Assembly (NCBI RefSeq): GCF_035943795.1
Contig: NZ_DASZBY010000066.1
Coordinates: 1 to 64,000 of the forward strand
Origin: Aliidongia sp035943795
GTDB taxonomy: Bacteria > Pseudomonadota > Alphaproteobacteria > ATCC43930 > CGMCC-115725
DNA length: 64,000 nucleotides
Reading direction: 5' to 3'
Part shown: positions 16,819-24,635 of the stretch, in pieces
How the letters are laid out: each line of letters begins with the position of its first letter
How positions within the stretch are numbered: the stretch's first letter is position 1
Notes under the pieces: model-generated
The model's input: only the letters and a program-made list of their open reading frames with translations
Database searches by the model: none
What the model was told of the DNA's origin: nothing
Position numbers and translations under genes: made by a program

Positions 16819-17904
16819 CTACAGCCCGATCCACCTATCAGCACCGACGACCAGCCCGAGCGTAAGCACGGCGATGACCGCGCCGCCGATGGCACCGACC
16901 GCGAAGGGGCGCCAGCCCTGCCGGGCCATCTTCCGCAGATCGGTGCTGAGACCGACCCCGGCGAAGCACAGCAGGAAGGCCCAGCGCGACAGGTTGGCGA
17001 GGCTCGCGACCTCGGGGCCGGTAAAGACATGCAGGCTGGCCAGCAGCGAGATCGCCAGGAAACCCAGGACGAACTTGGGAAATTTCTGCCAGAGGAAGGC
17101 CGTCTTGTTTTCGATCTTTCCGGCGAGGCCTTGGCGCGCCCAATAGACCGCGTAGCCCAGCACGACGAAGCCGATCGTGGCGTTGCGCATGGTCTTGGCC
17201 AGCACGGCGAACTTGCCGGCCGTGTCGGAATACAGCGCGCCTGCCGCCGTCGCCTCGGCGGTATTGTCGACGCCCAGGCCGGCCCACAAGCCATAGGCAT
17301 GGTCGCTGAGGCCCAGCCCGTGGCCGATGGCCGGGAATGCGAACAGCGACACGGCGCCCAGTGCCAGGATCGCCGCCATGGCATAGGACGCGTCCTCGTC
17401 CTCGGCTTCGATCGCTCCCTTGGCCGCGATGATCGCCGAGACGCCGCAGATCGAGGACCCGACCGCGAGCAGGGAGACGAGCTTCGGCTTCAGCCCGAAC
17501 GCCTTGCCGAGCAATGTCATGAAGATCAGCGAGCCGACGATCTCGATCGCGACCAGGCCCAGCGTCACGCCGCCGACCTTGATCAGGTCTCCGACCAGGA
17601 AGCGTACGCCCAGCAGCACGATGCCGGCCTTCAGCCAGAATTCGTAGGTCGCGACGCCGGCACGGAACAGGCGCGGCACGCCCGCGGTATTGGCGATGGC
17701 GAGGCCGATCAGGATGGCCCAGAGCACATATTCGATGTTCGGCAGCGCCTGGTGATGCGCCTTGCCGTAGGCCGCGATCGACTGCTCGATGAATTTGCCG
17801 CCAAGGCCGATCGCCGTCAGCAGCAACAGGCCCGGGACGAGATCGATGACCCGGCGCACCAGCGGCGACGGATCGGGCGCGGCGATCGCAATATTCTCGC
17901 TCAT
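16819..17904 (-). CDS. YeiH-type putative sulfite/sulfate exporter
   Basis: A 361-residue membrane protein of the PF03601 (YeiH) family, with about ten hydrophobic helices, the motif LLGVRFLVGDLIKVG and the highly conserved AVGSSICGVSAIIAAKGAIEA near the middle. GLGVDNTAEATAAGALYSDTAGK near residue 220 is also typical. Members are annotated as sulfate exporters, and relatives such as CuyZ/SuyZ accompany sulfonate degradation, where they are proposed to remove sulfite or sulfate. The start is set at MSENIAIAAP (17904); the longer frame overlaps a 40-residue small ORF. Together with sulfite reductase and Rrf2 it suggests control of intracellular sulfite. Confidence 0.88.
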   Translation of the reverse strand: MSENIAIAAPDPSPLVRRVIDLVPGLLLLTAIGLGGKFIEQSIAAYGKAHHQALPNIEYVLWAILIGLAIANTAGVPRLFRAGVATYEFWLKAGIVLLGVRFLVGDLIKVGGVTLGLVAIEIVGSLIFMTLLGKAFGLKPKLVSLLAVGSSICGVSAIIAAKGAIEAEDEDASYAMAAILALGAVSLFAFPAIGHGLGLSDHAYGLWAGLGVDNTAEATAAGALYSDTAGKFAVLAKTMRNATIGFVVLGYAVYWARQGLAGKIENKTAFLWQKFPKFVLGFLAISLLASLHVFTGPEVASLANLSRWAFLLCFAGVGLSTDLRKMARQGWRPFAVGAIGGAVIAVLTLGLVVGADRWIGL

Positions 17905-17912
17905 GATGCGCC

Positions 17913-18035
17913 CTACCAGCCGATCGGCGGCAGGAGATCGAACCCGACGAGCAGGGCCAGGACCAGGGCGGTCAAGACCGCCCACCAATCCAGCGAAATC
18001 CGGTCGAGCAGGCCGGGCGAGGTGGTGGAGGACAT
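17913..18035 (-). CDS. 40-residue single-helix membrane peptide upstream of YeiH-type exporter
   Basis: Reading the minus strand from an ATG at 18035 gives a 40-residue peptide: a short Ser/Thr-rich start (MSSTTSPGLLDR), one hydrophobic helix containing WWAVLTALVLALLVGF, and the end DLLPPIGW before a TAG at 17913-17915. GGAG lies 7 bp before the ATG, and the exporter ATG follows the stop by 8 bp, so it looks like a translated first gene of the exporter operon. It could be a small accessory subunit or a leader peptide. It was found by eye and has no family assignment. Confidence 0.55.
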   Translation of the reverse strand: MSSTTSPGLLDRISLDWWAVLTALVLALLVGFDLLPPIGW

Positions 18036-18095
18036 CAGGAAGCTCCGCTGAGATGATTTGTCGCGGAGCAGCCTGATATCAACAAATCCCAGACG

Positions 18096-18131
18096 TCAAT
18101 TGTAATTTATAACACAATAGAAATATGTGTT
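18096..18131. promoter_or_regulatory. AT-rich promoter/operator of small peptide and YeiH genes
   Basis: The stretch contains CAATTGTAATTTATAACA, the third copy of the TGTAATTT core, followed by an imperfect 29-bp dyad that starts TATAACACA and ends TGTGTTTTATA. It is directly upstream (minus strand) of the 40-residue ORF and abuts the Rrf2 stop codon. TATAAA on the minus strand could serve as a -10 element. Regulation by the adjacent Rrf2 protein is inferred. Confidence 0.45.
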
Positions 18132-18638
18132 TTATATCACGAAATCGACGATGCCGTCGCACTTGCTGGTCAGGCCCGCCAGACGGCTCAATCGACAGAG
18201 TTCGGCCAACGTCACCCGGTCGAATTCGGCCAGCACGAGTTCGTGGACCCGTTCGACCATCGGCAGCACAACTTTGCGCATGGTGGGCGACGGGGATTCA
18301 GTGAAAGGCGTCGGTTTGTCCTGGCCCATCATGGCACGCGCGATAGCCCCCACAGTGACGCTGCCGCGCTCGGCGCCCAGCAGATAGCCGCCGTTCGGAC
18401 CGCGCACGCTCTTCAGCAGGCCGGCGCGGGACAGGCGCTGCAGAATGGCCTCGAGCTTGCGCGTCTCCAGCCCCTGGCGCTGGCCCAGTTCGGCCGCCGG
18501 CAGCGGTCCGCTGGCACCATTGAACGACACGTCCAGCATGATGTCGATCGCCAGGAGAAAGCGCCGCGGCAGCCAGGCGGCCAAACCCCGCAACAAGGCT
18601 TCGGCATCCTCGTCACCCATCGTCCCGCTTACCGCCAT
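18132..18638 (-). CDS. Rrf2 family transcriptional regulator without Fe-S cysteine triad
   Basis: A 168-residue Rrf2 regulator. The winged helix includes LPAAELGQRQGLETRKLEAILQ and LLKSVRGPNGGYLLGAERGSVTVGAI, which is diagnostic of the family. Unlike IscR and NsrR it lacks the three clustered cysteines that ligate a cluster; the only cysteines are in the C-terminal LAELCRLS and TSKCDG segments. This is more like CymR, which controls cysteine/sulfur genes through a protein partner. It starts at one of two nearby ATGs. It sits upstream of the exporter operon on the same strand, and three similar palindromic sites occur within 5 kb. Confidence 0.88.
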   Translation of the reverse strand: MAVSGTMGDEDAEALLRGLAAWLPRRFLLAIDIMLDVSFNGASGPLPAAELGQRQGLETRKLEAILQRLSRAGLLKSVRGPNGGYLLGAERGSVTVGAIARAMMGQDKPTPFTESPSPTMRKVVLPMVERVHELVLAEFDRVTLAELCRLSRLAGLTSKCDGIVDFVI

Positions 18639-18705
18639 CGTCAAAACACGTCTCCCGGCCCGGTTTGCATCTTTGCAGCCATCTTACATGAGCGGCGCGT
18701 GGAAA

Positions 18706-21540
18706 TCAGCTATTGGGGTGTCCGCTCGTGCCCAGTTCCAGCTGGTCGCGAATGACGCTGGCCAACTGGTCGATCGTGCTCTGGGATTTGACGAGCACCG
18801 CGACCAGCTCGTCGCGCCGTGTCGCGTCGATTTCCTGGGCCGAGAACAGCACGGTGGGCGGCGAGCGTAGGCCCTTGGTGTTCTTGACGTCGTCGAGCAG
18901 CGTGAGGCCGGAACCGTCGACCAGGCCCACGTCGAGGATGATCAGGTCGATGTCGCCGCCGAGGAGCCGGCGGCGCGCCTCGACGAGCGAGGGCGCCGCC
19001 ACCACGTCGGCCTCGTCGCGCAGCGCATATTCGACCAGCTTGACGATATCGGGGTCATCTTCGACATGGAGCACGCGCGGCTTGCCGGCACGGCGGCGCG
19101 ACAGGTCCAGCGCATGATGCAGCCGATCGCCATCGACCGGCTTGCCGATCCAGTCGACGACGCCCAGCACGTTGCCGGTCAGGCCGCGGTCGGCGACCTT
19201 CTCGTCGAGCCAGGCCGAAATCACGATGACCGGCATGCCGGCGTGACGCGCATCCGCACGGATCCGGCGCAGCATGGCGATCCCGTCGCCATCGGGCAGG
19301 CGCAGGTCGAGCGTCATGGCATCGAAGGTGCCGGCATCGAGCAGGTGCATGGTCTCGTCGGCCGTCGCGGCCCGGATCGACTGGTAGCCGGCATCGGACA
19401 ATTGCGCCCGCAGGATCTGGGCGACGTCGTCGTCGTCCTCGCAGATCAGCACCCGCTTGTCGCCGCCGTCGAGCACGGGCAGATCGGTCAGGCGGGCGCG
19501 CTTCTCGGGCAGGTCGACATGGAAGGTCGAGCCGACGCCCCATTCGGACTCGAATCCAATCCGGCCGCCATGCCGCTCGACGATGGATTTCACGATCGAC
19601 AGGCCGAGCCCGGTTCCGCCCTTCTGGCGACTATCCGTCGCGTCCGCCTGGGCGAATTTCTGGAAGATGCGCGGCTTGAAGGCCTCCGGAATACCGCGCC
19701 CCCGGTCGGTGACCGCGAGGTGGAGCATGCCCGACGAACGGCTGGTCGAAATCAGGACCCGCCCGCCCGCGGGCGAAAACTTGACCGCGTTCGAGATCAA
19801 GTTGGTCAAAACCTGCAGCAGCCGATGCTCGTCGCCCCAGACCTCGGCATCGAGCATGTCGCCATCGAGTTCGAGGGCGACCTGGAATTTCGCCGCGAAA
19901 TCCAGGTTCTCGGCGATGGCCCGATCGACCAGCCGCTTGATCGGCACGCCGGAGAACTCGAAAACCAGTTTGCCGGCCTCGATGCGCTCGAGGTCGAGGA
20001 TGTCGTTGATCAGGCGCACCAGCCGCTCGCAATTCGAGCGCGCGATGGCAACGAGGCCCAGGGCCTTGTCGGGCAGCGTGCCGGCCGTGCCCTTGGCCAT
20101 GAGCGCGAGCGCGCCCGAGATCGAGGTAAGCGGCGTGCGCAACTCGTGGCTGACGGTCGACACGAACTCGTTCTTGACCCGCTCCAGCGCCCGCTTCTCG
20201 CCGATGTCGCGCACGGCCGCGACGAACAGGCGGTGACCGCGCAGCACGGTCTCGGTCAGTGCGATCTCCATCGGAAAGATCGTACCGTCGGCCCGCAGCC
20301 CCTCGACCTCGCGCACGACGCCCAGGATCGAGGAGAAGCCGGTTTCCAGATAGCGCTCCAGATACCCGTCATGGGCCGAGGCGAAGGGTTCCGGCATCAG
20401 CATGCGCACGTTGCGCCGCATGACAAGGTCGGCCGGATAGCCGAAGATCGTCTCGGCCGCGCGGTTGAAGCTTTCGATCGAGCCCGACGGGTTGATCGTG
20501 ATGATGCCGTCGAGCACGCTGTCGTTGATCGCTGCCAGCCGCTGGTGGCTCGCCGCCAATTCGGCCTGGGCATGCTCCAGGTCGGTCACGTCGGCGATGG
20601 TCTTGATCCGGGCGGCACTTCCGGTCTCGTCGACGATCCCGCTCGCTACGGCCAGTACGGTGCGCACCGTGCCGTCGGGTCGCGTCACGGTCAACCGCCG
20701 CGCCTGGCCCGGTGCGGCGAAATCACTGAAGAAAGCCGGTCGCCGGCCGACCAGAGCCGCCTCGTCTTCTCCCAACAGCGCCGAAAAGGCCGCGTTGACC
20801 CGGCGCAGCTTACCGTCCGGACCGGTCAGCGCGATACCGACCTGGACCGTATCGAAGATGATCTGCAGCAGCCGTTCGCGGGCATGGATCCCCGCTTCCG
20901 CCGCCGCCCGTCGAACCGCTTCGCGCCGCAGCAGCATGAAGGCCGCCGCCATGACCAGCAGCATCACCAGGCCGGCGCCGAGGAAGATCCACAGGCTTTC
21001 GATCCGCGCCCGATCCGCCGCCGTCGTGCGTTCGGCCAGCAGGCCCAGTTCGGTGTCCCGCATGGATTGGCTGAGCGCCCGGATCTGCGCCATCACCTGG
21101 ATGCCCTTGCCGGCCGGGACCGCCGCAGTGACCGGCTTGTCGCCTGCCGCGTGGAAGCGCTTGATGCCCTCGGCAAAACCGGCCTGCCGCTCGGCGATCA
21201 GATCGGCCAGACGATGCGCGGCCTGCAACTCGGACGGATTGTCGGCCAGCAAGGCATCGAGTTCCGTCGGCAGCCGGTCGAGCGCCGTGGAGGCGGCTTC
21301 GAACGTGATCAGGAACTGATCGTCGGCGGTCAGGTCGTAACCGCGGATGCTGGTCTCGCAATCGGTGATGGCGGCCCGCACCGCGGCGAGCTTGTCGATC
21401 ACCTGGTAGGTGTGCTTTACCCAGGCCTCGCGCTCGCCGACCGCATTCTGTGCCCTGAGCGCGAGCAGCAGGCTGCCGGCCATGATCGCGATCAGGGCCA
21501 GGCCCAACAGGCCGACCGCCGCGCGCTCCAGTGTGCGCAT
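18706..21540 (-). CDS. hybrid sensor histidine kinase: CHASE3, two PAS, HisKA, HATPase, two receiver domains
   Basis: A 944-residue membrane kinase. Transmembrane helices at about residues 11-29 and 183-205 flank a periplasmic CHASE3 domain. Then come PAS1 (225-320), PAS2 (335-445), HisKA with phospho-acceptor His465 (STVSHELRTPLTS), and HATPase_c with an N box around Asn584 and GGTGLGLSI near 641-649. Receiver 1 has Asp745 and Lys800; receiver 2 has Asp870 and Lys918. PAS2 shows FixL haem-domain landmarks: His390, Arg396 and Arg410 align with FixL His200, Arg206 and Arg220. There is no Hpt domain and no separate response-regulator gene adjacent. It is a single gene facing the Rrf2 block; input and output are unknown. 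Confidence 0.93.
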   Translation of the reverse strand: MRTLERAAVGLLGLALIAIMAGSLLLALRAQNAVGEREAWVKHTYQVIDKLAAVRAAITDCETSIRGYDLTADDQFLITFEAASTALDRLPTELDALLADNPSELQAAHRLADLIAERQAGFAEGIKRFHAAGDKPVTAAVPAGKGIQVMAQIRALSQSMRDTELGLLAERTTAADRARIESLWIFLGAGLVMLLVMAAAFMLLRREAVRRAAAEAGIHARERLLQIIFDTVQVGIALTGPDGKLRRVNAAFSALLGEDEAALVGRRPAFFSDFAAPGQARRLTVTRPDGTVRTVLAVASGIVDETGSAARIKTIADVTDLEHAQAELAASHQRLAAINDSVLDGIITINPSGSIESFNRAAETIFGYPADLVMRRNVRMLMPEPFASAHDGYLERYLETGFSSILGVVREVEGLRADGTIFPMEIALTETVLRGHRLFVAAVRDIGEKRALERVKNEFVSTVSHELRTPLTSISGALALMAKGTAGTLPDKALGLVAIARSNCERLVRLINDILDLERIEAGKLVFEFSGVPIKRLVDRAIAENLDFAAKFQVALELDGDMLDAEVWGDEHRLLQVLTNLISNAVKFSPAGGRVLISTSRSSGMLHLAVTDRGRGIPEAFKPRIFQKFAQADATDSRQKGGTGLGLSIVKSIVERHGGRIGFESEWGVGSTFHVDLPEKRARLTDLPVLDGGDKRVLICEDDDDVAQILRAQLSDAGYQSIRAATADETMHLLDAGTFDAMTLDLRLPDGDGIAMLRRIRADARHAGMPVIVISAWLDEKVADRGLTGNVLGVVDWIGKPVDGDRLHHALDLSRRRAGKPRVLHVEDDPDIVKLVEYALRDEADVVAAPSLVEARRRLLGGDIDLIILDVGLVDGSGLTLLDDVKNTKGLRSPPTVLFSAQEIDATRRDELVAVLVKSQSTIDQLASVIRDQLELGTSGHPNS

Positions 21541-21688
21541 GATCCCTCGGATAAAACGACCCGTCGTCCGTCGCCGATCGTGGCACCAGCCGGGCCGTCA
21601 CGCAAACGGTGCGCGCGCCGTCCCGCAGAAAACGACCTAGTGGCTCAAAACGATCCGCCGTCACCACCATAGCGTGATTATGGCAAAA

Positions 21689-22891
21689 TCAAACCCGTTC
21701 GATCACCATGGCAATGCCCTGGCCGACGCCGATGCACATGGTGCAGAGCGCGCGCCGCGCCCCGCGCTGCTCCAGTTCGACCGTCGCAGTCAGCGCCAGG
21801 CGCGCGCCGCTCATGCCCAGGGGATGACCCAGCGCGATGGCGCCGCCGTTCGGATTGACGAAATCGGCATCGTCGGGCAGGCCCAGATCGCGGGTGACCG
21901 CAAGCGCCTGGGCAGCGAACGCCTCGTTCAGCTCGATCACGTCGATGTCGCTCAGCGACAGGCCGAGCCGGGCCAGCACCTTGCGGGTTGCCGGTGCCGG
22001 GCCGAAGCCCATGATGCGCGGCGGCACGCCCGCGACCGCGGTCGACAGGATGCGCGCGCGGGGCGTCAGTCCCCAGCGCCTGGCCGCGGCCTCCGACGCG
22101 ATGATGAGCGCCGCGGCGCCGTCGTTGACGCCCGACGCGTTTCCGGCGGTCACCGAGCCGCCGACGCGGAAGGGCGTCTTCAGCTTGGCCAGTTGCTCCA
22201 GGGTCGTGTCCGGGCGCGGGTGCTCGTCGGCATTGAACTCGACGGTTTCACGGCCGCGCTTGACCGTGACCGGCACGATCTCGCGGGCGAGGCGGCCGGA
22301 CGCCTGGGCCCGGCCGGCCCGCTGCTGGCTGCGCCAGGCGAACGCGTCCTGGTCGACGCGCGCGACGTTGAAATCGGCAGCGACGTTCTCGGCCGTCTCG
22401 GGCATCGAGTCCGTGCCATAGGCCTCGCGCATCTTGGCATTGACGAAGCGCCAGCCGATCGTGGTGTCGTAGATCTGCGCATCGCGCGAAAAGGCGCTGT
22501 CGGCCTTGCCCATGACGAAGGGCGCGCGGCTCATGCTCTCGATGCCCCCCGCGATGAACAGCTCCCCATCGCCGGCCCGGATCGCGCGCGCCGCCGCGGC
22601 GATCGCTTCGAGCCCCGAGCCGCACAGCCGGTTGACCGTGGCGCCGGGCACCTTGTCGGGCAGGCCGGCCAACAGCAGCGCCATGCGCGCCACGTCGCGA
22701 TTGTCCTCGCCAGCCTGGTTGGCGCAGCCCAGCACCACGTCGTCGACCGTGGCCCAGTCGACCTCGGGATTGCGTGCGACCAGGGCGGCGAGCGGGACGG
22801 CCGCCAGATCGTCGGCCCGCACGCCGGAAAGCGCGCCGGCATAGCGGCCGATCGGGGTCCGGGCGAAATCGCAGATGAAGGCGTCGGGCAT
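21689..22891 (-). CDS. acetyl-CoA C-acyltransferase (thiolase), beta-ketoadipyl-CoA thiolase-like
   Basis: A 400-residue thiolase that cleaves a 3-oxoacyl-CoA to acetyl-CoA and a shortened acyl-CoA (or the reverse). Active-site residues are Cys90 (TVNRLCGSGLEAI), His356 (IALGHPLGMSGAR) and Cys386 (CTMCIGVGQG). Length and motifs resemble PcaF/PaaJ, the thiolases of aromatic degradation, but no other pca or paa genes lie nearby, so the substrate is open. The ATG at 22891 follows a GAGGA site. It is divergent from the WYL regulator. Confidence 0.92.
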   Translation of the reverse strand: MPDAFICDFARTPIGRYAGALSGVRADDLAAVPLAALVARNPEVDWATVDDVVLGCANQAGEDNRDVARMALLLAGLPDKVPGATVNRLCGSGLEAIAAAARAIRAGDGELFIAGGIESMSRAPFVMGKADSAFSRDAQIYDTTIGWRFVNAKMREAYGTDSMPETAENVAADFNVARVDQDAFAWRSQQRAGRAQASGRLAREIVPVTVKRGRETVEFNADEHPRPDTTLEQLAKLKTPFRVGGSVTAGNASGVNDGAAALIIASEAAARRWGLTPRARILSTAVAGVPPRIMGFGPAPATRKVLARLGLSLSDIDVIELNEAFAAQALAVTRDLGLPDDADFVNPNGGAIALGHPLGMSGARLALTATVELEQRGARRALCTMCIGVGQGIAMVIERV

Positions 22892-23062
22892 GGCGGGGTC
22901 CTCTCGTCTCTACAAGCGCGGTTCGGTCAATTGTTTAGCAGCATAACGAAGGTTCTGGATGGAGCCTAGCGCCCGGGACGGGATCCGCGGGTTGAGATCT
23001 TCGCAATCCCGGCAACTGCTGCCAGAATATGGCACCATGATGCACTGAACAGGAACGGCGCC

Positions 23063-23755
23063 TTGTCGCGATCGGAACGGTTGCTCGATCTTCTGCAGGT
23101 GCTGCGCCGCCACCGCCTGCCGGTCAGCGGCCTGGTGCTGGCCCGCGAGCAGGGCGTCAGCATCCGGACGCTCTACCGCGACATCGCCACGCTGCAGGCC
23201 CAGGGGGCGGATATCCAGGGCGAGCCCGGTGTCGGCTATGTGCTGCAGCCCGGCTTCATGCTGCCACCGCTGATGTTTTCCGAGGATGAGATCGAGGCGC
23301 TGGTCCTGGGCTCGCGCTGGGTCGCCGAGCGGGCGGACGACCCGCTGGGTGCGGCGGCACGCAATGCGCTGGCAAAGATCGCCGCCGTGCTGCCGCCCGA
23401 CCTGCGCGACGCGCTCGACACCTCTGCCCTCCTAGTCGGGCCGGGCGCGCCGATCGTCGCCCACACCATCGACCTGGCCGTGATCCGCAAGGCGATCCGA
23501 TCCGAGCGCAAGCTGACCATCGCCTACCAGGACAAGGGCGGCGACGCCTCCCGGCGGACCATCTGGCCGTTCGCGCTCGGCTTCTTCGACCGCGTGCGGG
23601 TGATCGTCGCCTGGTGCGAGTTGCGCCAGGGCTTCCGGCATTTCCGCACCGACCGCATCTCCGACCTGGTCGCGAGCGACGTCCGCTATCCGCGCCGGCG
23701 CCAGGCGCTGCTGAAGGAATGGCGCGAGGCGGAAGGAATATCATCCCGCGGATGA
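23063..23755 (+). CDS. YafY-type HTH/WYL domain regulator
   Basis: A 230-residue transcription factor. It has an N-terminal HTH_11 domain (SERLLDLLQVLRRHRLPVSG, then SIRTLYRDIATLQAQGADI, residues 1-60), a linker and a WYL-type ligand-sensing domain around residues 135-205 (KLTIAYQDKGGDASRRTIWP). The start is a TTG after GGAACGGCGCC. WYL proteins of this small type commonly repress an adjacent glyoxalase-like gene, matching the VOC gene here. Ligand unknown. Confidence 0.9.
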   Translation: MSRSERLLDLLQVLRRHRLPVSGLVLAREQGVSIRTLYRDIATLQAQGADIQGEPGVGYVLQPGFMLPPLMFSEDEIEALVLGSRWVAERADDPLGAAARNALAKIAAVLPPDLRDALDTSALLVGPGAPIVAHTIDLAVIRKAIRSERKLTIAYQDKGGDASRRTIWPFALGFFDRVRVIVAWCELRQGFRHFRTDRISDLVASDVRYPRRRQALLKEWREAEGISSRG

Positions 23756-23820
23756 CGACTACTGCCATAAACTGGCAGCATGTCGTCGTATCGTTCTCCC
23801 ACACCACACAGGAGCCGACC

Positions 23821-24207
23821 ATGCCCTCCCAGAATTACGTGCTTTTCTACGTCGAAAGCCCCGCCGCCAGCGCCACCTTCTACCGCGACCTGCTGGCGCG
23901 CGAACCGGTCGAGACCTCGCCGACCTTCGCCCTGTTCGCCCTCGACTCCGGCCTCATGTTCGGCCTGTGGTCGCGGCACACGGTCGAGCCGGCGGCGGGT
24001 GCGGCGGGGGGTGGCGCCGAATTGGCCTTCACGGTTGAAACCTACGCGATCGTCGATGCGACCCATGCCGACTGGCAGGCCCGCGGCCTGTCGATCCTGC
24101 AGGCGCCGACCACGCTGGATTTCGGACGCACCTTCGTCGCCACCGACCCTGACGGCCATCGCCTGCGCGTGTTCGCGCCGATGCCGGAAGCGGAGGGCGC
24201 GCAATGA
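23821..24207 (+). CDS. VOC family (glyoxalase-like) protein
   Basis: A 128-residue protein with two beta-alpha-beta-beta-beta modules of the vicinal oxygen chelate fold: YVLFYVESPAASATFYRDLL in the first and RGLSILQAPTTLDFGRTFVATDPDGHRLRVF in the second. It probably binds a divalent metal and may act on, or sequester, a small molecule such as an antibiotic or aldehyde. AGGAG lies 5 bp before the ATG. It follows the WYL gene by 65 bp and overlaps the EVE gene as ATGA. Confidence 0.88.
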   Translation: MPSQNYVLFYVESPAASATFYRDLLAREPVETSPTFALFALDSGLMFGLWSRHTVEPAAGAAGGGAELAFTVETYAIVDATHADWQARGLSILQAPTTLDFGRTFVATDPDGHRLRVFAPMPEAEGAQ

Positions 24208-24629
24208 CCGGCCATTGGGTGGCGGTAGCTTCCGCCGAGCATGTCCGTCGAGGCCGCGCCGAAGGCTTCATGCAGGTCTGCCACGGCAAGGCGACGCCCT
24301 TGAAGCGGATCAAGCCGGGCGACCGCGTCGTGTATTACTCGCCGACCGTCACGTTCGGCGGCAAGGACCGGTTGCAGGCGTTCACCGCCCTCGGCACGGT
24401 CCGCGACGGCGAGCCCTATTGCTTCGACATGGGTCAGGGATTTCGACCCTATCGCCGGAACGTGGCCTGGGCCCAGGCGGCGGAAACGCCGATCCAACCC
24501 TTGCTGGAGACCCTGCAATTCACCGCCGGCAAGCCGAATTGGGGCTATCAGTTCCGCTTCGGGCTGTTCGCGATCAGCCCGGAGGATTGGCGCGGGATCG
24601 AGAGGGCGATGGGCGCGACATCGCACTGA
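24204..24629 (+). CDS. EVE domain protein
   Basis: A 141-residue protein that is a complete EVE (PUA-like) domain: HWVAVASAEHVRRG at the start, KRIKPGDRVVYYSPTVTFGG in the core and a C-terminal FRFGLFAISPEDW. EVE domains bind modified bases or nucleotides, and some act in DNA-modification recognition. The start overlaps the VOC stop by 4 bp, so the three genes (WYL, VOC, EVE) appear to be one transcript. Function in this operon is unknown. Confidence 0.88.
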   Translation: MTGHWVAVASAEHVRRGRAEGFMQVCHGKATPLKRIKPGDRVVYYSPTVTFGGKDRLQAFTALGTVRDGEPYCFDMGQGFRPYRRNVAWAQAAETPIQPLLETLQFTAGKPNWGYQFRFGLFAISPEDWRGIERAMGATSH

Positions 24630-24635
24630 GACCGT

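Noticed and set aside
19066..21672. 868-codon plus-strand frame opposite the hybrid kinase
   Set aside because: Low-complexity, Arg/Gln/His-rich translation with no domain; the minus strand carries a full kinase.
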